Below are positions 46,800-57,574 of a DNA stretch of 64,000 nucleotides, piece after piece. The DNA lies in the NCBI GenBank assembly GCA_030248065.1, contig JASAMV010004351.1, positions 124,001-188,000 of the forward strand, in the 5' to 3' direction. Made by a program: the position numbers and the translations under genes. The notes below the pieces were generated by a model. It was given only the letters and a program-made list of their open reading frames with translations. It did not search any database and was not told the DNA's origin. Each line of letters starts with the position of its first letter. The stretch's first letter is position 1. The DNA is from Rhynchonema sp. JSB1_4 (lineage: Eukaryota > Nematoda > Chromadorea > Monhysterida > Xyalidae).

Positions 46800-49700
46800 T
46801 AGTCGTTGTGGTAGGGATAGATGCAACCACGATCCGATGGCAGATCCCACGATTGACGACAGTAAGATTGCACCATGCGCGGACTGTAGTTGCCAACGCT
46901 GAAAGGAGGCTAGTCGGTTGATCAGCGAGTGAACGAAATAAAGGCAAACCAGCCGTGCTTTGCAGACCTAGACCATACCTGAATTCTTACACACTTAAAA
47001 TGTTTCGGGTTACCAACGCACCCTAAATGTTTCATGATCTTGGGTCTTTCACACTCAAGCCACGCGAGACGTGACTACGGTAACCCGAAACATTTTAAGT
47101 GTGTAAGAATTCAGGTATGGTCTGGATCTGCAAAGCACGGCTGGTTTGCCCATAGTCAAACACAGCACTCGGTCGAGAATATGTTTAGCCCATATCATTG
47201 CCCAAAGATGATGGAATCTTGCGTTTCCCTTGACGAGCACACTTATTTATTGCAGTTTGAATAGACGGTGAACAGACACTATTTCTCACACAGGCCAGTG
47301 TCAAATTAGGTAGGTGATTGGATAGGTTTTGTCATGGTACGCGACTTTTTCAGATCATAAATAATAGAGATTTGCTGATGCCATTCCACCAAATTTAATC
47401 AGCATGAAAGATGCTTATCAGTGTGTCTCTGGGACCAACTTTTACGCACGCTGGTAGCGGCATTGGCAGATCTCGAAACACTCATGATTAAAAGCCACGC
47501 GACGACGGCAAGGCGGACTCGACGTTCGCTCGTCGGAAGAGCTCACTATCAACGCCTATGCCGCCGTGGTCCATGGCATCGCCGGCCAATGACGTCAACC
47601 AACATTTTCAAACGAAACAAGAGATGTGCGGAGCCCCGAGTGGCACCACATTGGCCTATTGGCCCAGAAGGTCAATGTGGGAAGGGGCGCGGGCGATGGT
47701 CTTCTTGCGCGGCTGGCGACTATCAGACAGATCGCTTATCTGATTATCTTTACGTTGTAGACCACAGGGCACCATCGTAAGTTGACGTGACTTATGACAT
47801 TTAGTTTCTGTCTGCACGTTTGTGTGTATCTTTCGTGATCTCGTCCACCTTCTCACTCTTTCCTGTCTTGGTTCTGTATTTGTTTTTAATTAGGTAAATT
47901 CTACACTCCTTGTTTCGTGCTAATTTTTATTTCGTAAACTTCACACCCAGTCCGGTAATTATGTTTCTTCCACATAATCTTCTTGTTATTTTTGAGCGGG
48001 CGTCGCCGCAATAAACAAATTAACCAAGGCCCGACCAATCCAATTATCAAGTTTGACACCGGCCGGGGAACACAAATATAAAACTGCACGCAAGTAAATG
48101 CAGAATTACCTGACATATTGCCTGCACGTATCGGGACTGGCCTGAGGTCGTGGGGTGGCCGGTCGAGGCGGTGCGCTGAACAACATGTCCATGTGCATGT
48201 CCTGCCAACGCGGTAGTGGTGAGAAAAGTTTGCACTTTGTGAATGGGACAAACAAAACAACGACAAAATGCAAGAAAAATAACCTGATCCATCAAATCGT
48301 CGGGTTCAACGTTGTTGTTGTTAAGTTCAGCTGGTGCCGAATTGTGGTGATGGAGATTAGGCCAGTTGGCAGCGTGCGTCTGCTGAAATTGCTGAATGAA
48401 TATAAGGACCAAACTATGGTTCTTAGAAATATTTATCATGCTGATCTAGCAAGTTGAAGTGAAACACAGTCAATTTTGTTCTACAAAACAAGAAAACACT
48501 GTGGTTCAGCACAGTACGGTCCGTGTACCATTTGGTTGGAGCTGCTCATTCGGTCTTGATTATTGGCGGTGTTGGTATTGCCAAAGAATCCAACGTAAGT
48601 GTCCTTGTACTGCTTATCGACCTGCAACGAACACGACAGATCAGTGCTGTGGCTGGGGGCAGTGGTGTCGTTGAGAAATCGAAATTTTCCCATACCCAGC
48701 CCAATTTTCGGGAAATTTCCCATACATACCCCCAAAAATCAAAAATTTCCCATACCAGGGGGGGGGGTTTCTCCAAAAACTCAAAAATTTCCCATACCCG
48801 AGGGTGGGGGTTTTGAAAAAAATGACCCCAAAAATCTTCTAAAAGTGCCAAAATTGGTCTAAAAAGTGCTTAAAACAGAGTTTTCTTGCGGCAGCAAGCG
48901 ATTTTTGACATTTTTGGACGAAAAATGGCCAATTTTGGTACTTCTCGGGATCAAAAAGTCATTTCTTAGGGGTGCTTGTTCCAAAAGTGAAAAATTTCCC
49001 ATACCCCATACCCCCGGCCGATTTCCCATACCCCATACCAGGGGGGTAACCCCCCCCCCAACGACACCACTGGCTGGGGGCCCCAAAGGTATAGTATCTC
49101 CCTCTCGCCGGTGCGTTGTGTGCCCCCCGCGCTCAGGTACAGTATCAATGTATCAAGACATGTGTGACATCAAGACATATCAATTGTTTTGTTTTTTAAA
49201 TTAGTTGAAACATAAGCACAGGATACTTTCGACTGCTTGGGCTCCCGAAGCAAACAAAACGGTCGATTTTCCATAAAATTCACCAGGTGTTGTGACGTGC
49301 ATCTCTTAAATACGTTGATTTCTCACCAATTGCAGTCACTTGGTGTTCACACGCATAATGATTCTTCACTTGTGCTTGTGTTATATGTAATGTAAAAAGA
49401 CACGTATTGGTACGTATTTATAGAATCCCATGACTTGAAGTTGGAAACTTTTTTACACCATTTTTTAACAAAGCAAAACTTGGGAAAAACTTTTTTATAT
49501 CTCTCAATGTACTAACCTGCATCATTGAGGACGAAGAGCCTTCCATTGACGCCAAGTCAATCGGAGACGATGCTGAATTTTGGATTGGAGCTTGCGAGGA
49601 CTGAAACGAAAAGCAGTTCTGCCAATTATATTGAACCAATCAACCTAGACAGTAATTGTTGGGGCCAAGGCAGCGAGTCGAAGAAATCCTCAACTCTCGC

Positions 49701-50520
49701 ACCATAAACTAAGGCAGCTTCGTTTTCCTACAAAAATTTTGAACAAGCAAATCAGTGTAACCGCCCGACCTGATATGCTTTGGCGAATGCATGTTGATGT
49801 TGCTGCGGCGCGCAATTTGACAACACCGAACCGAATCGACCCCGTTTTTCGAAAACGTCGACAGGCTGAAGAAAACAGCAAGCTTGGAACTGATGACTGA
49901 ACTCAAAGACGAACAGACAAAGCCGGTTCAGTCAAACAAAATAATTGCGTTGGCAGGCAACACGCAAATTGCCTGACTGTATGTATGGCCGCCGCTTTCC
50001 TGCTGCATGTGGATGTGCATGGTATTACATACTTGCGTGCGGTATTTTACGAGATTTTCTGGACGGAAAAGTTTCCAGAAATTTTTTCAAACAATGTAAA
50101 GCACAAATTGCTTAAGGTCTCAACCCAATGTACGGTTAATCTGGAAAAATTGTTAAGCACTCGGAAAAATAACTTGAAAAAAATCGCACGAAAAAATTTC
50201 GGAAAAATGTGTTTTCCATCCGCAAGTATACACCAGAAATTGAACAGTGAACAACTTACGTTTCCGTCGTGAGATTCATTGGCACGCCGTTTTGAGCCCA
50301 CAAACATAGATGGCGACGCAAACTCCTTCTCGTGGATAGGCGACGCACGTTGATAATGAGCGGGCATATCTGGCTGTGTGTTGAAGATTTGGATTTCGGC
50401 TTTCGTGTTCTTGACCGAGGTTGGTTTTACTCTCTTGTCACGCAATGTTTTCGCCGGGCTCGCTTCGCTGTCGCTACTATTATTGTAGTTGTACTGTACC
50501 CGTTTGACGCTAACTGCTTG
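46800..50520 (-). CDS. Unrecognised Ser/Asn/Gln-rich protein, partial model
   Basis: Candidate exons on the minus strand are 50520-50260 (QAVSVKRVQYNYNNSSDSEA... FASPSMFVGSKRRANESHDG), 49865-49770 (PVDVFEKRGRFGSVLSN...) and a segment from 49727 (ENEAALVYGARVEDFFDSL). Others lie at about 49600-49517 (SSQAPIQNSASSPIDLASM), 48622-48530 (VDKQYKDTYVGFFGNTNTA), 48387-48285 (NWPNLHHHNSAPAELNN) and 48210-48110 (DMHMDMLFSAPPRPATP). The last exon (about 46900-46800) ends YPYHNDYY and stop. The first two and the last two agree in phase; the middle links do not all fit. The composition suggests a disordered RNA-binding or nuclear protein, but no domain is recognisable. The 5' end is missing, perhaps beyond the minisatellite. 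Confidence 0.5.
46942..47150. repeat. Perfect-arm hairpin element
   Basis: The arms at 46942-47013 and 47081-47150 are near-identical reverse complements, from GGCAAACCAGCCGTGCTTTG to CATTTTAAGTGTGTAAG. The 67-base loop contains ATGTTTCAT. High arm identity implies a young element or recent correction. It lies in an intron of the Ser/Asn-rich gene. Confidence 0.9.
48660..49072. mobile_element. hAT-like MITE with perfect target duplication
   Basis: The element is 413 bases with ends CAGTGGTGTCGTTGAG and CCCAACGACACCACTG. The 8-bp duplication GCTGGGGG lies at 48652-48659 and 49073-49080. The interior repeats the word TTTCCCATACC near both ends, plus C and G runs. There is no coding capacity. 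It sits in an intron of the minus-strand Ser/Asn-rich gene. Confidence 0.95.
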
Positions 50521-50789
50521 CTACATACAGCCGAGCGAATGGGCCGTGCCGTACTACCGCACCGTCTTCCTTGCCCACTGAAATGAAATGCACACTCAGA
50601 ATTGAAGATACAAATCGACAGACAAATGAATCGGTCCTTCAAGACTTCGACTTCCTCGGCTTACGCAAGGCAACGTCTTGTCTCGTCTCTAGGTTCTCAA
50701 AAAACGGAAACGAAAATTTTGGCCGGGTTTTGGTCTTCCTTCACGAAAATTTATCTGGCTGGACTTTGGAAAAATAAGGTCGAAAAACA

Positions 50790-51013
50790 GTGGGGCACGG
50801 TGGGGCACCTCGACAGTGGGGCACGGTGGGGCATTGGGGCACCTCGACAGTGGGGCATGGTGGGGCACCTGGACAGTGGGGCATGGTGGGGCACCTCGAC
50901 AGTGGGGCATGGTGGGGCACCTGGACAGTGGGGCATGGTGGGGCACCTCGACAGTGGGGCATGGTGGTGGGGCACCTCGACAGTGGGGCATGGTGGGGCA
51001 CCTGGACAGTGGG
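50790..51013. repeat. 26-bp minisatellite, about eight units
   Basis: The unit is GCACCTCGACAGTGGGGCAT followed by GGTGGG. Units carrying CTCGAC and CTGGAC largely alternate, which suggests a 52-bp higher-order repeat. Frames stay open on both strands through the array because of its composition; these are not genes. The array resumes briefly after the inserted element (about 51862-51900). Confidence 0.92.
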
Positions 51014-51021
51014 GCACAGGC

Positions 51022-51853
51022 CAGTGTTGGAAGTACTCTGGAGGGGGGATACCTACTGTATACTTGCGGGCCGGAAAAAAACCGTTTTTTTCCGAAAAAA
51101 AACCGAAAAAAACCGTTTTTTTTCCGAGGCCCGGAAAAATACGTTTTTATTTTTCCGGAAATTTTTCCAAGTGGCAACTTTTGGAAAAAAAACGGTTTTT
51201 TTTCCAAAAATTTCTGAAATATTTTCAAGGGTTACGAAAGGATGTTGTCAAAACTAATGCAAATCGGTGCTAACCAGTTCAAAATGAGCACTTTTTAATC
51301 TCCAAGTGCATTTTTAGCATGTTTCAGGCCATTTCCCGACAAAATTTTCTCCAAAATAGGCGTTTTTGGACCATGGATATCCTTAAGTACTGGAAAAATA
51401 TTTGGAAAAAAACGGTTTTTTTTCCGGAAAAAAACGGTTTTTTTTCCAAAAATATATTTTGCGGAAAAATACGCAAGTATAACCTACTGTACCGTGCTCG
51501 GAGAGGGGGGATACCTACTGTACCAGAGCCGATGGCCTGGGGGGGTTAGGTTTTGGGGTGAAAATTTTTAATGTGTTTATTATGTGTGGAATCGTGTGAA
51601 AACGTAGTATTTGCGCGCGTAGCGCGCGAATTTGAGGTAAAAACCACTGATTTTACACTAATTTTGGCCATTTTGGTCAAAAATTGGCACTTTTGAGGCA
51701 AAATCGGGGGGATACCAACTGTACTGTACCGGGGTGAAAATCGGGGGGGGATACCTACTGTACCATGCCAAACATCGGGGGGATACCTACTGTACCAGGC
51801 GAGGGGGGATACCTACTGTACTGGGGGGCTACCCCTCCCCACCTCCAACACTG
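51022..51853. mobile_element. hAT-like MITE (CAGTGTTGGA family) inside the minisatellite
   Basis: The element is 832 bases, from CAGTGTTGGAAGTACTC to CCTCCAACACTG. A perfect 8-bp duplication GCACAGGC lies at 51014-51021 and 51854-51861. Both ends carry the subterminal word GGGGGATACCTACTGTAC. The interior is rich in AAAAACGGTTTTTTTTCC blocks. It interrupts the minisatellite, so it is younger than the array. Confidence 0.95.
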
Positions 51854-51861
51854 GCACAGGC

Positions 51862-54050
51862 ACAGTGGGAGCAGTGGGGCACCAACAGTGGGCCTTTTAG
51901 TGAGACGAGACAGAAAAATTGTTCCCAGAAATACCCCAAAAAAACCCCAAAAAAGGGGTTTGAAAGGATGTTTTTTCGCTTGTGATCGCATTTATTCGTG
52001 TCTGTTAGCCAATAAGAGGCGTATTATATGCTCGGACTGAACGAACAACAAACGTGCATAACAGAGGTCGCAATCGGGCCGGGTTTGGCCGGCCCGGCCC
52101 GGCCCGAGCCCCCAAAGCTCCGGCCCTTTTTGCATGCAATTTTACTGCAAAATTGGCCTAAAAATGGGTACTTTTTGACATTTTTGCCGAAAATTGGCCT
52201 AACATGACCATTTTTGGGTGTTTGCGCGCGGAGCGGATCGCGCGATTTGTAGGGGTTCCGAGGTCGAAAAACACCTATTTTTGGCTTTGAAAAGCATAAA
52301 TCTACTTACTCGAGATACCCTTTGGGGTCGGCTGGAGATAGATACCCTTCCCCCATCCAGTGTAGTTCCTGGTCCGGCGCGGCGGTTAGTGTACCTACCC
52401 CTTTTTTCCGTGCGGCGGTTAGTGTACCTACCTGGGGGGGGGACGGGGGGGGGGGAAGACCCAAATTCAAGAAAAAGTCACTTTTTGAGGTAGAAAATTT
52501 GACCGATTTTTGGCCCTTTTTGGAAAAAATTCTTCATAAAAACGGTATTTTGGCGACTTTTGACAACATCGACCTAAAAATCACCCATTTTAGGCCTAAA
52601 AATGCCCATTTTAGGCCTAAATTTGCCTATTTTAGGCAAAAATTGAGGCGGTTAGTGTACCTGGCGCGGCGGTTAGTGTACTAGTGTACCTTGGTCGCGG
52701 CGGTTAGTGTACCTTAGGGGGGGGGGGACCCCCCCCCCCCCCCCCCCCCAGGAACTACACTGACCCCATCCCCCCTAACGGTTGACTCGAGATAGATACC
52801 CCTTAGGGGGGATACCCCCCCCCCCCCCCCCCCCAGCCACTACAGTGTTACGTATACTAAACCGCAGCGCCAGGTGCACTAACCGCCTCAATTTTTGCCT
52901 AAAATCGGCATTTTTAGGTCTAAAATGGGCATTTTTAGGCCTATAAACGGGTGATTTTAAGCTCAGTTGTCAAAAGTAGCCAAAATACCCTTTTTATGGA
53001 GTTTACATCTCTTGGTCGAACGAAATCGAAATTTTCTCTTTTATTACATTTCGTTGAAAAGGTCGGCTCGGGAGCGGCCGGCGCGCGCACTAATTTTCCC
53101 CAAATTTTGCTCAAAAGAGGATAGGCATTCTCAGGCCGAAAATGGGAATTTGGTCCTAAAATGGGAGGTGTTCACGATAGATAGATTGGGTGGGGTGGGA
53201 CCCGAAATGTGTTGGCGATAGATACCGTATTGTCGGAAATTGGGTCATCTATCTATCGTCAACACATTTCGGGTCCCAATCTATCTATCGTCAACACCCT
53301 GACCAAGTACTACACTGCTTCCGGTCCCAACCCCGCATCATACTTGCCTCCCACACATGGGCCTGCCACTACACTGATTGGGGGGTTATATTTTTCATTT
53401 GGTCCCCCGACGAAAAAAATCATGTGGGGTTCTTTTAATGGGGGTGTCAATTAATGGGTGGTTCTATTGATTTCGAGCCATTCAGGTGGGGGTCAATTAA
53501 TGGGGGGGGGGTTCTATTTCCGACAATACGGTAGAGGGCCCAAGTCCAAAACCTGGGGGGTCTATTCAAACTTGTTGACGATAGGTAGAGGGTGGGGACA
53601 GCCAAAAATCAAGGTGCAGTCTAGTTATAGTGCATTAAGTGGGTAATTATGTTTAAATTATAATGAAAGTGTACTCAGATGCACTAAATCGCGATTTTTT
53701 TGCCTATTTGGGGTAAAAATACCGATTTTTAGCTATTTTGAGTCCATAATATCCATTTTGGGGTCGATTGTTGTTGGCGTTGGCGATAGATAGATTTGTT
53801 CCCGGAATTTGTTGACGATAGACAGATTAGCTAGCTAGCCCATAAGTTTTGACGATAGATAGATGAAGTCAAAAAGTGTTGACGATAGATAGATAAATTT
53901 GGATTTGGGGGGTTGCCTTCCACACCCCCAGCCCCAAGTACTACCCTGTACTAACCCCCCCCAGCTCCAACACTGCACACAACATAACCCAGGCCAGCCA
54001 GCTGTGGTGATGCGATGAGCGATGGTGATTGTGGTGAATGTGAAACATAA
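51862..54050. repeat. Nested cluster of hAT-like element fragments
   Basis: This is a mosaic of miniature-element pieces. It includes the 150-base module at 51913-52065 and a CCGGCCCGG run at 52077. A complete element lies at 52358-52762, inside an older host element with TATCTCGAG words. That host also occurs complete at 56324-56732. Repeated words include GGTTAGTGTACCT, GTTGACGATAGATAGAT and TTTTAGGCCTAAA. Terminal-like sequences CCACTACAGTG, AGTACTACACTG and GCCACTACACTG occur at 52839, 53306 and 53346. No gene is supported. Confidence 0.8.
52358..52762. mobile_element. hAT-like MITE (CAGTGTAGTTCCTGG family)
   Basis: The element is 405 bases with inverted ends CAGTGTAGTTCCTGG and CCAGGAACTACACTG. 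The flanks CCCCCATC and ACCCCATC match at 7 of 8 positions. The subterminal word CGGCGGTTAGTGTACCT is repeated near both ends. Long C and G homopolymers are present and may be length-unstable. Confidence 0.88.
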
Positions 54051-54052
54051 TC

Positions 54053-57000
54053 ATGTGGCTTTGTAATCGCTGCACGACATCATTGGCTGCAATTCACGCT
54101 GTCAGCCGTCAACAATGGTTGTTCTCAGCAGCAGCTGCTTCTATGCGTCGACGGCAGGTTAGCTGCGTAAATGAGCTTGTGTTTGTGGTCAGTGGTGTCG
54201 TTGAGATATTAAAAAGGCCCAAATACCGGATGCCCAAAATCCGAAATTTTTGGATCCCGGATACCCAATGAAAAATGTCGGATACCAGGGGGCAGTGTAG
54301 TTCCTGGTCCGGCGCGGCGGTTAGTGTACCTCCCGGGGGCAAGGAAGGGGCGACTTGACAACGTTGACCTAAGAATCTGTATCATGCTCAGAGAGAGGGG
54401 GATATCTACTGTACCAATGGCCTGGGGGGGTTTGGTACCTAGGCGGGGGTGGGGGGTTAGGTTTTTGGGTGAAAATTTTTAATGTTTTTATTATGTGTGG
54501 AATCGTGTGAAAACGTAGTATTTGCGCGCGTGGCCCAAAACGTAGTCCAAGATGCACTGAATCAATATGGTGTGGTATCCCTATCCAACGGACGAGACAA
54601 GTGTGCCGTCTTTCTTCAGAGTTGCGGAAGCATGTAAACTTTCTGATCCGACAAAATTGACAATTTTGGTGGTCTACGACCACGGCAAATTGTTGCAAAA
54701 TTGTGCTTTTTTTCGAATTTGTCCTTGTGTCGAAGAAACGCCTGTTTGCAATTGTTTAAAAAATTGATTTTTGGGTTCGTCAACTGTCAGCACGTTGGCC
54801 AAGTACCACACTGGCTACTACGACAAAAGTATTATCGGAAATAGAACTCCCATTGATTGATCCACATCTAAGGGCGGACTTAGGTTGAGTCAGGAAACCG
54901 GAATCCGGAATTATTTCCGGAAAACGCATTATTTTTGCATGTAAATTGTTGCGTTTTCCGGAAATGTTTTGCATTTTTGCACGAAAATTATTTCCGGATT
55001 CCGGATTTAACTTAAGTTCGCCCTTAGATCAACAACCACATCAGATATCAAAATTAAGGCACTCTCCACAATGTTCTGGAAGAGCGCCGAAATTACAAAT
55101 CCCCAATTGACTTCACTTGTGTTGACATGTATCGTACTTTGTGTTTTTAGCAGCATCACGTTGCTGCATCCCCTTCAAGTATGCCTCTGTCACCCGCTAA
55201 ATCGCGCCTGGCATCGCGCGTGGAGCACAATTTTTTCGATTTGGTCAAGCGCTACGAAAACTTCATCGGCATCACAGCCGTAAAGAGAGCACAGGATAAT
55301 TGTGTTGAGGTTAGACAATTATTTTAATGTCAGTCGGTCATTCAAATAACAAACCCATCGGGCCATCAATTGACTGATCGGTGTAGTTTTGTTCACTTTC
55401 CTTTGCAGATGGAGCGTCTATTCGTCGAAGCACAGGACGCTCGAAGAGTGAAACAGGATGAACTAAAAACTGTGCAAATGCGGCTAAAAGTTTGTGTTCC
55501 CCGTCCCGTGCTGACACAGTCGGTGACTGACATCATTATTTCATTAATTGAAGGAGATCCACGCTGAACTGGACAAGACCTCGCGAGGCGAAGATCGGTA
55601 CTTGCATCTTCTTACGGAAGAACACCAGCAGATCAAAGAGGAAAGACGAATAGCGCTAGAATTGCAATCGTTCGAAAAAGATGAACGTATCAAATTTCAG
55701 AGGTAAAAATCTCAGCTGAATCAGCGCCCTTCTCTATACTTTGTGAGTGAAAATGTTGAAGTTAAAATCCGTTCACTTTTCCAGCTTATCGTCGTATCTG
55801 CGCGAAAGTCACGAAAAAGAACGTGAACGCGCCGAGCGGACGAAATACTTCTCAATTATCGGTTCGATAGCGGGCGCACTGATCGGAATTCTAGGTGTGT
55901 TGTGTGTGTGTCGGCAGATAACATGCATTTGCATACCTCACAATCTATTCGGTTCTGAAGTGTATCTGGCACAGCAAGTTCTATTCAACAGGTATGGTTA
56001 GAGTAGTCGTGCGCGTACCCAAAAACATGTCGGGTACCTCCAGATGTCGGGCGTCGGGTTTTTGGGCCCCGCCCGACACCCGACACTTAGAGTTTGCAGA
56101 GAGAAGAATTTTGACGCAAATTTTTTCAAACCAAATGCTCCACAAAAGCGCAGATTGTGGCATTTTGGCATCCGTTTTGTTTAAAACCAAATTGAGCCAA
56201 AAATTGATAAGGCAAAACAGCAAATTTTTGCCTGCTTTTTGTCCAAGAATACGATATCGGTTATCGGGTCTTTTTGGATATTTTCCAAAGCTATCGGGTG
56301 TGGGTGTCGGCTTTTCTCCCAGGCACTGTAGTGGCTGGAGGGGATGGCTATCTCGAGTCAACCCTTAGAGGGGGAATAGGGGGAAGGGTATCTATCTCGA
56401 GCCGACCCCAAAGGGTATCTCGAGTAAGTAGATTTATGCTTTTCAAAGCCAAAAATATGTGTTTTTCGACCTCGGAACCCCTACAAATCGCGCGTTCCGC
56501 GCGCAAACATTCAAAAATGGTCATTTTAGGTCAAAAAACTTTTCGGCAAAAATGTCAAAAAGTACCCGTTTTTAGGCCAATTTTGCAGTAAAATTGCATG
56601 CAAAAAACGGCCTTTTTTGCCTTTTGACGGACCAAGGGGTATCTTGGGTAGCCTCAGGGGGTATCTCGAGTAAGTCCGAAACCTTCCCCCCCCCCTGGGG
56701 TATCTTGGGTCGATTGGCCTGCCACCACACTGCTCCCAGGTGTCGAATTCGGGTACCGTACCGCAAATCTCTGACCCTATCAACAGGTGCTACGTTCACA
56801 AATCGTGTGCGAATGCGCGAGATGCGCAACATCGTCACCACGTCCAGCGATCCTGCCAAAGTCAAATCGGTGCTACATGATCTAAATGCCGTCGTCAACC
56901 AGCAACAGCAGCAGGTGCCTGTGCAGTGGCCGTTTTATATTTTTGTGTTAAAAACATGCAGGGATCCAGGGCAGTTTACGTTGAATTGAGCGGCCTTGTA

Positions 57001-57569
57001 ACGAACTGAATTGAACATAACAATTGATCAGGTCCGTGCGTTCATGACCGACGTGCGTGCCATGATGGCTGGTCAGGCTGTGATTGGTGGAAGTACGTTA
57101 TCAGGCAGCGAATCAACGATCGAAAGTGATGTGATCAGGACTGGCACATCGATACTGCATGATCAAGCTGTGACCGATTCCACCAAGCAAAGCAAATCGA
57201 ATGTCAACTCGCAAGCAGCTTTGATCCTCGATGCGATTAGACTGCAGGAGGAACGATTGGAGTCCGAGATGCAAGATATCAAACGGATAGTGGCCACTGA
57301 GCATGGGTGGGTGGTTAAATTTCGGTGCCTACTTTCTGTTGTTTCGAATTACATAAAATTAACCTCAAACATTTAGTTACAAACCCGACGAAAATGATGG
57401 CCAAACGTTAATCTACATGGGGTCGCCAGAAATGTCGTCAATGCTGGCACAAACTGCGTCGGACTTGGAAGCGAAAATGAAAATGCAAACTCTTGTCGCC
57501 GTTGTCGCTGTTTATGCAGCGCTAGCACTCACAATACCTGTGTTATTTGCCATAACCAGGGGTGTATAG
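54053..57569 (+). CDS. CCDC51: Mitochondrial coiled-coil protein CCDC51 (MITOK)
   Basis: Eight exons in full phase agreement: 54053-54157, 55151-55309, 55409-55489, 55554-55702, 55785-55894, 56787-56914, 57032-57306 and 57377-57569. The product is 399 residues (human CCDC51 is about 411). Exon 1 ([20 protein letters not shown]) is a basic, acid-free presequence for mitochondria. Next come the conserved [12 protein letters not shown], a coiled coil ([19 protein letters not shown] onward), [18 protein letters not shown] and a first membrane segment, [15 protein letters not shown] second coiled region and a C-terminal membrane segment ([20 protein letters not shown]) follow. CCDC51 is described as the pore subunit of the mitochondrial ATP-sensitive potassium channel of the inner membrane. 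The start codon is supported by the presequence and by phase-0 joining to exon 2. Introns 1 and 5, near 0.9-1 kb, are swollen by transposon insertions; the others are short. Confidence 0.94.
54190..54540. mobile_element. Truncated and nested hAT-like elements in CCDC51 intron 1
   Basis: An element end CAGTGGTGTCGTTGAG begins at 54190. It is broken after about 100 bases by CAGTGTAGTTCCTGGTCC, the end of a second family. That is followed by the interior of the 51022 family (GGGGGATATCTACTGTACC). No complete partner ends were found. Confidence 0.75.
54868..55027. repeat. Small inverted-repeat element, about 160 bases
   Basis: The ends TAAGGGCGGACTTAGGTT and AACTTAAGTTCGCCCTTA are inverted. The interior has mirrored ATTTCCGGAAAACGC blocks. 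It is MITE-like and lies in CCDC51 intron 1, about 125 bases before exon 2. Confidence 0.8.
56324..56732. mobile_element. hAT-like MITE in CCDC51 intron 5
   Basis: The element is 409 bases, from CACTGTAGTGGCTGG to CCTGCCACCACACTG. A perfect 8-bp duplication CTCCCAGG lies at 56316-56323 and 56733-56740. The subterminal words TATCTCGAG and TATCTTGGG occur at both ends. Its interior (GAAAAACAC, CCTCGGAACCCCTACAAATC) matches, in inverse orientation, the host element at about 52100-52330. Confidence 0.92.
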
Positions 57570-57574
57570 CTAAT

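Noticed and set aside
47400..47780. 119-codon plus-strand frame rich in Arg
   Set aside because: No start context or recognisable domain, and it overlaps an intron of the minus-strand gene. Likely a GC-rich chance frame.
50602..51273. Long overlapping open frames on both strands with Trp/Gly/His or Pro/Cys-rich products
   Set aside because: They are translations of the 26-bp minisatellite and the adjacent element. Frames are open on both strands by composition, and there is no gene signal.
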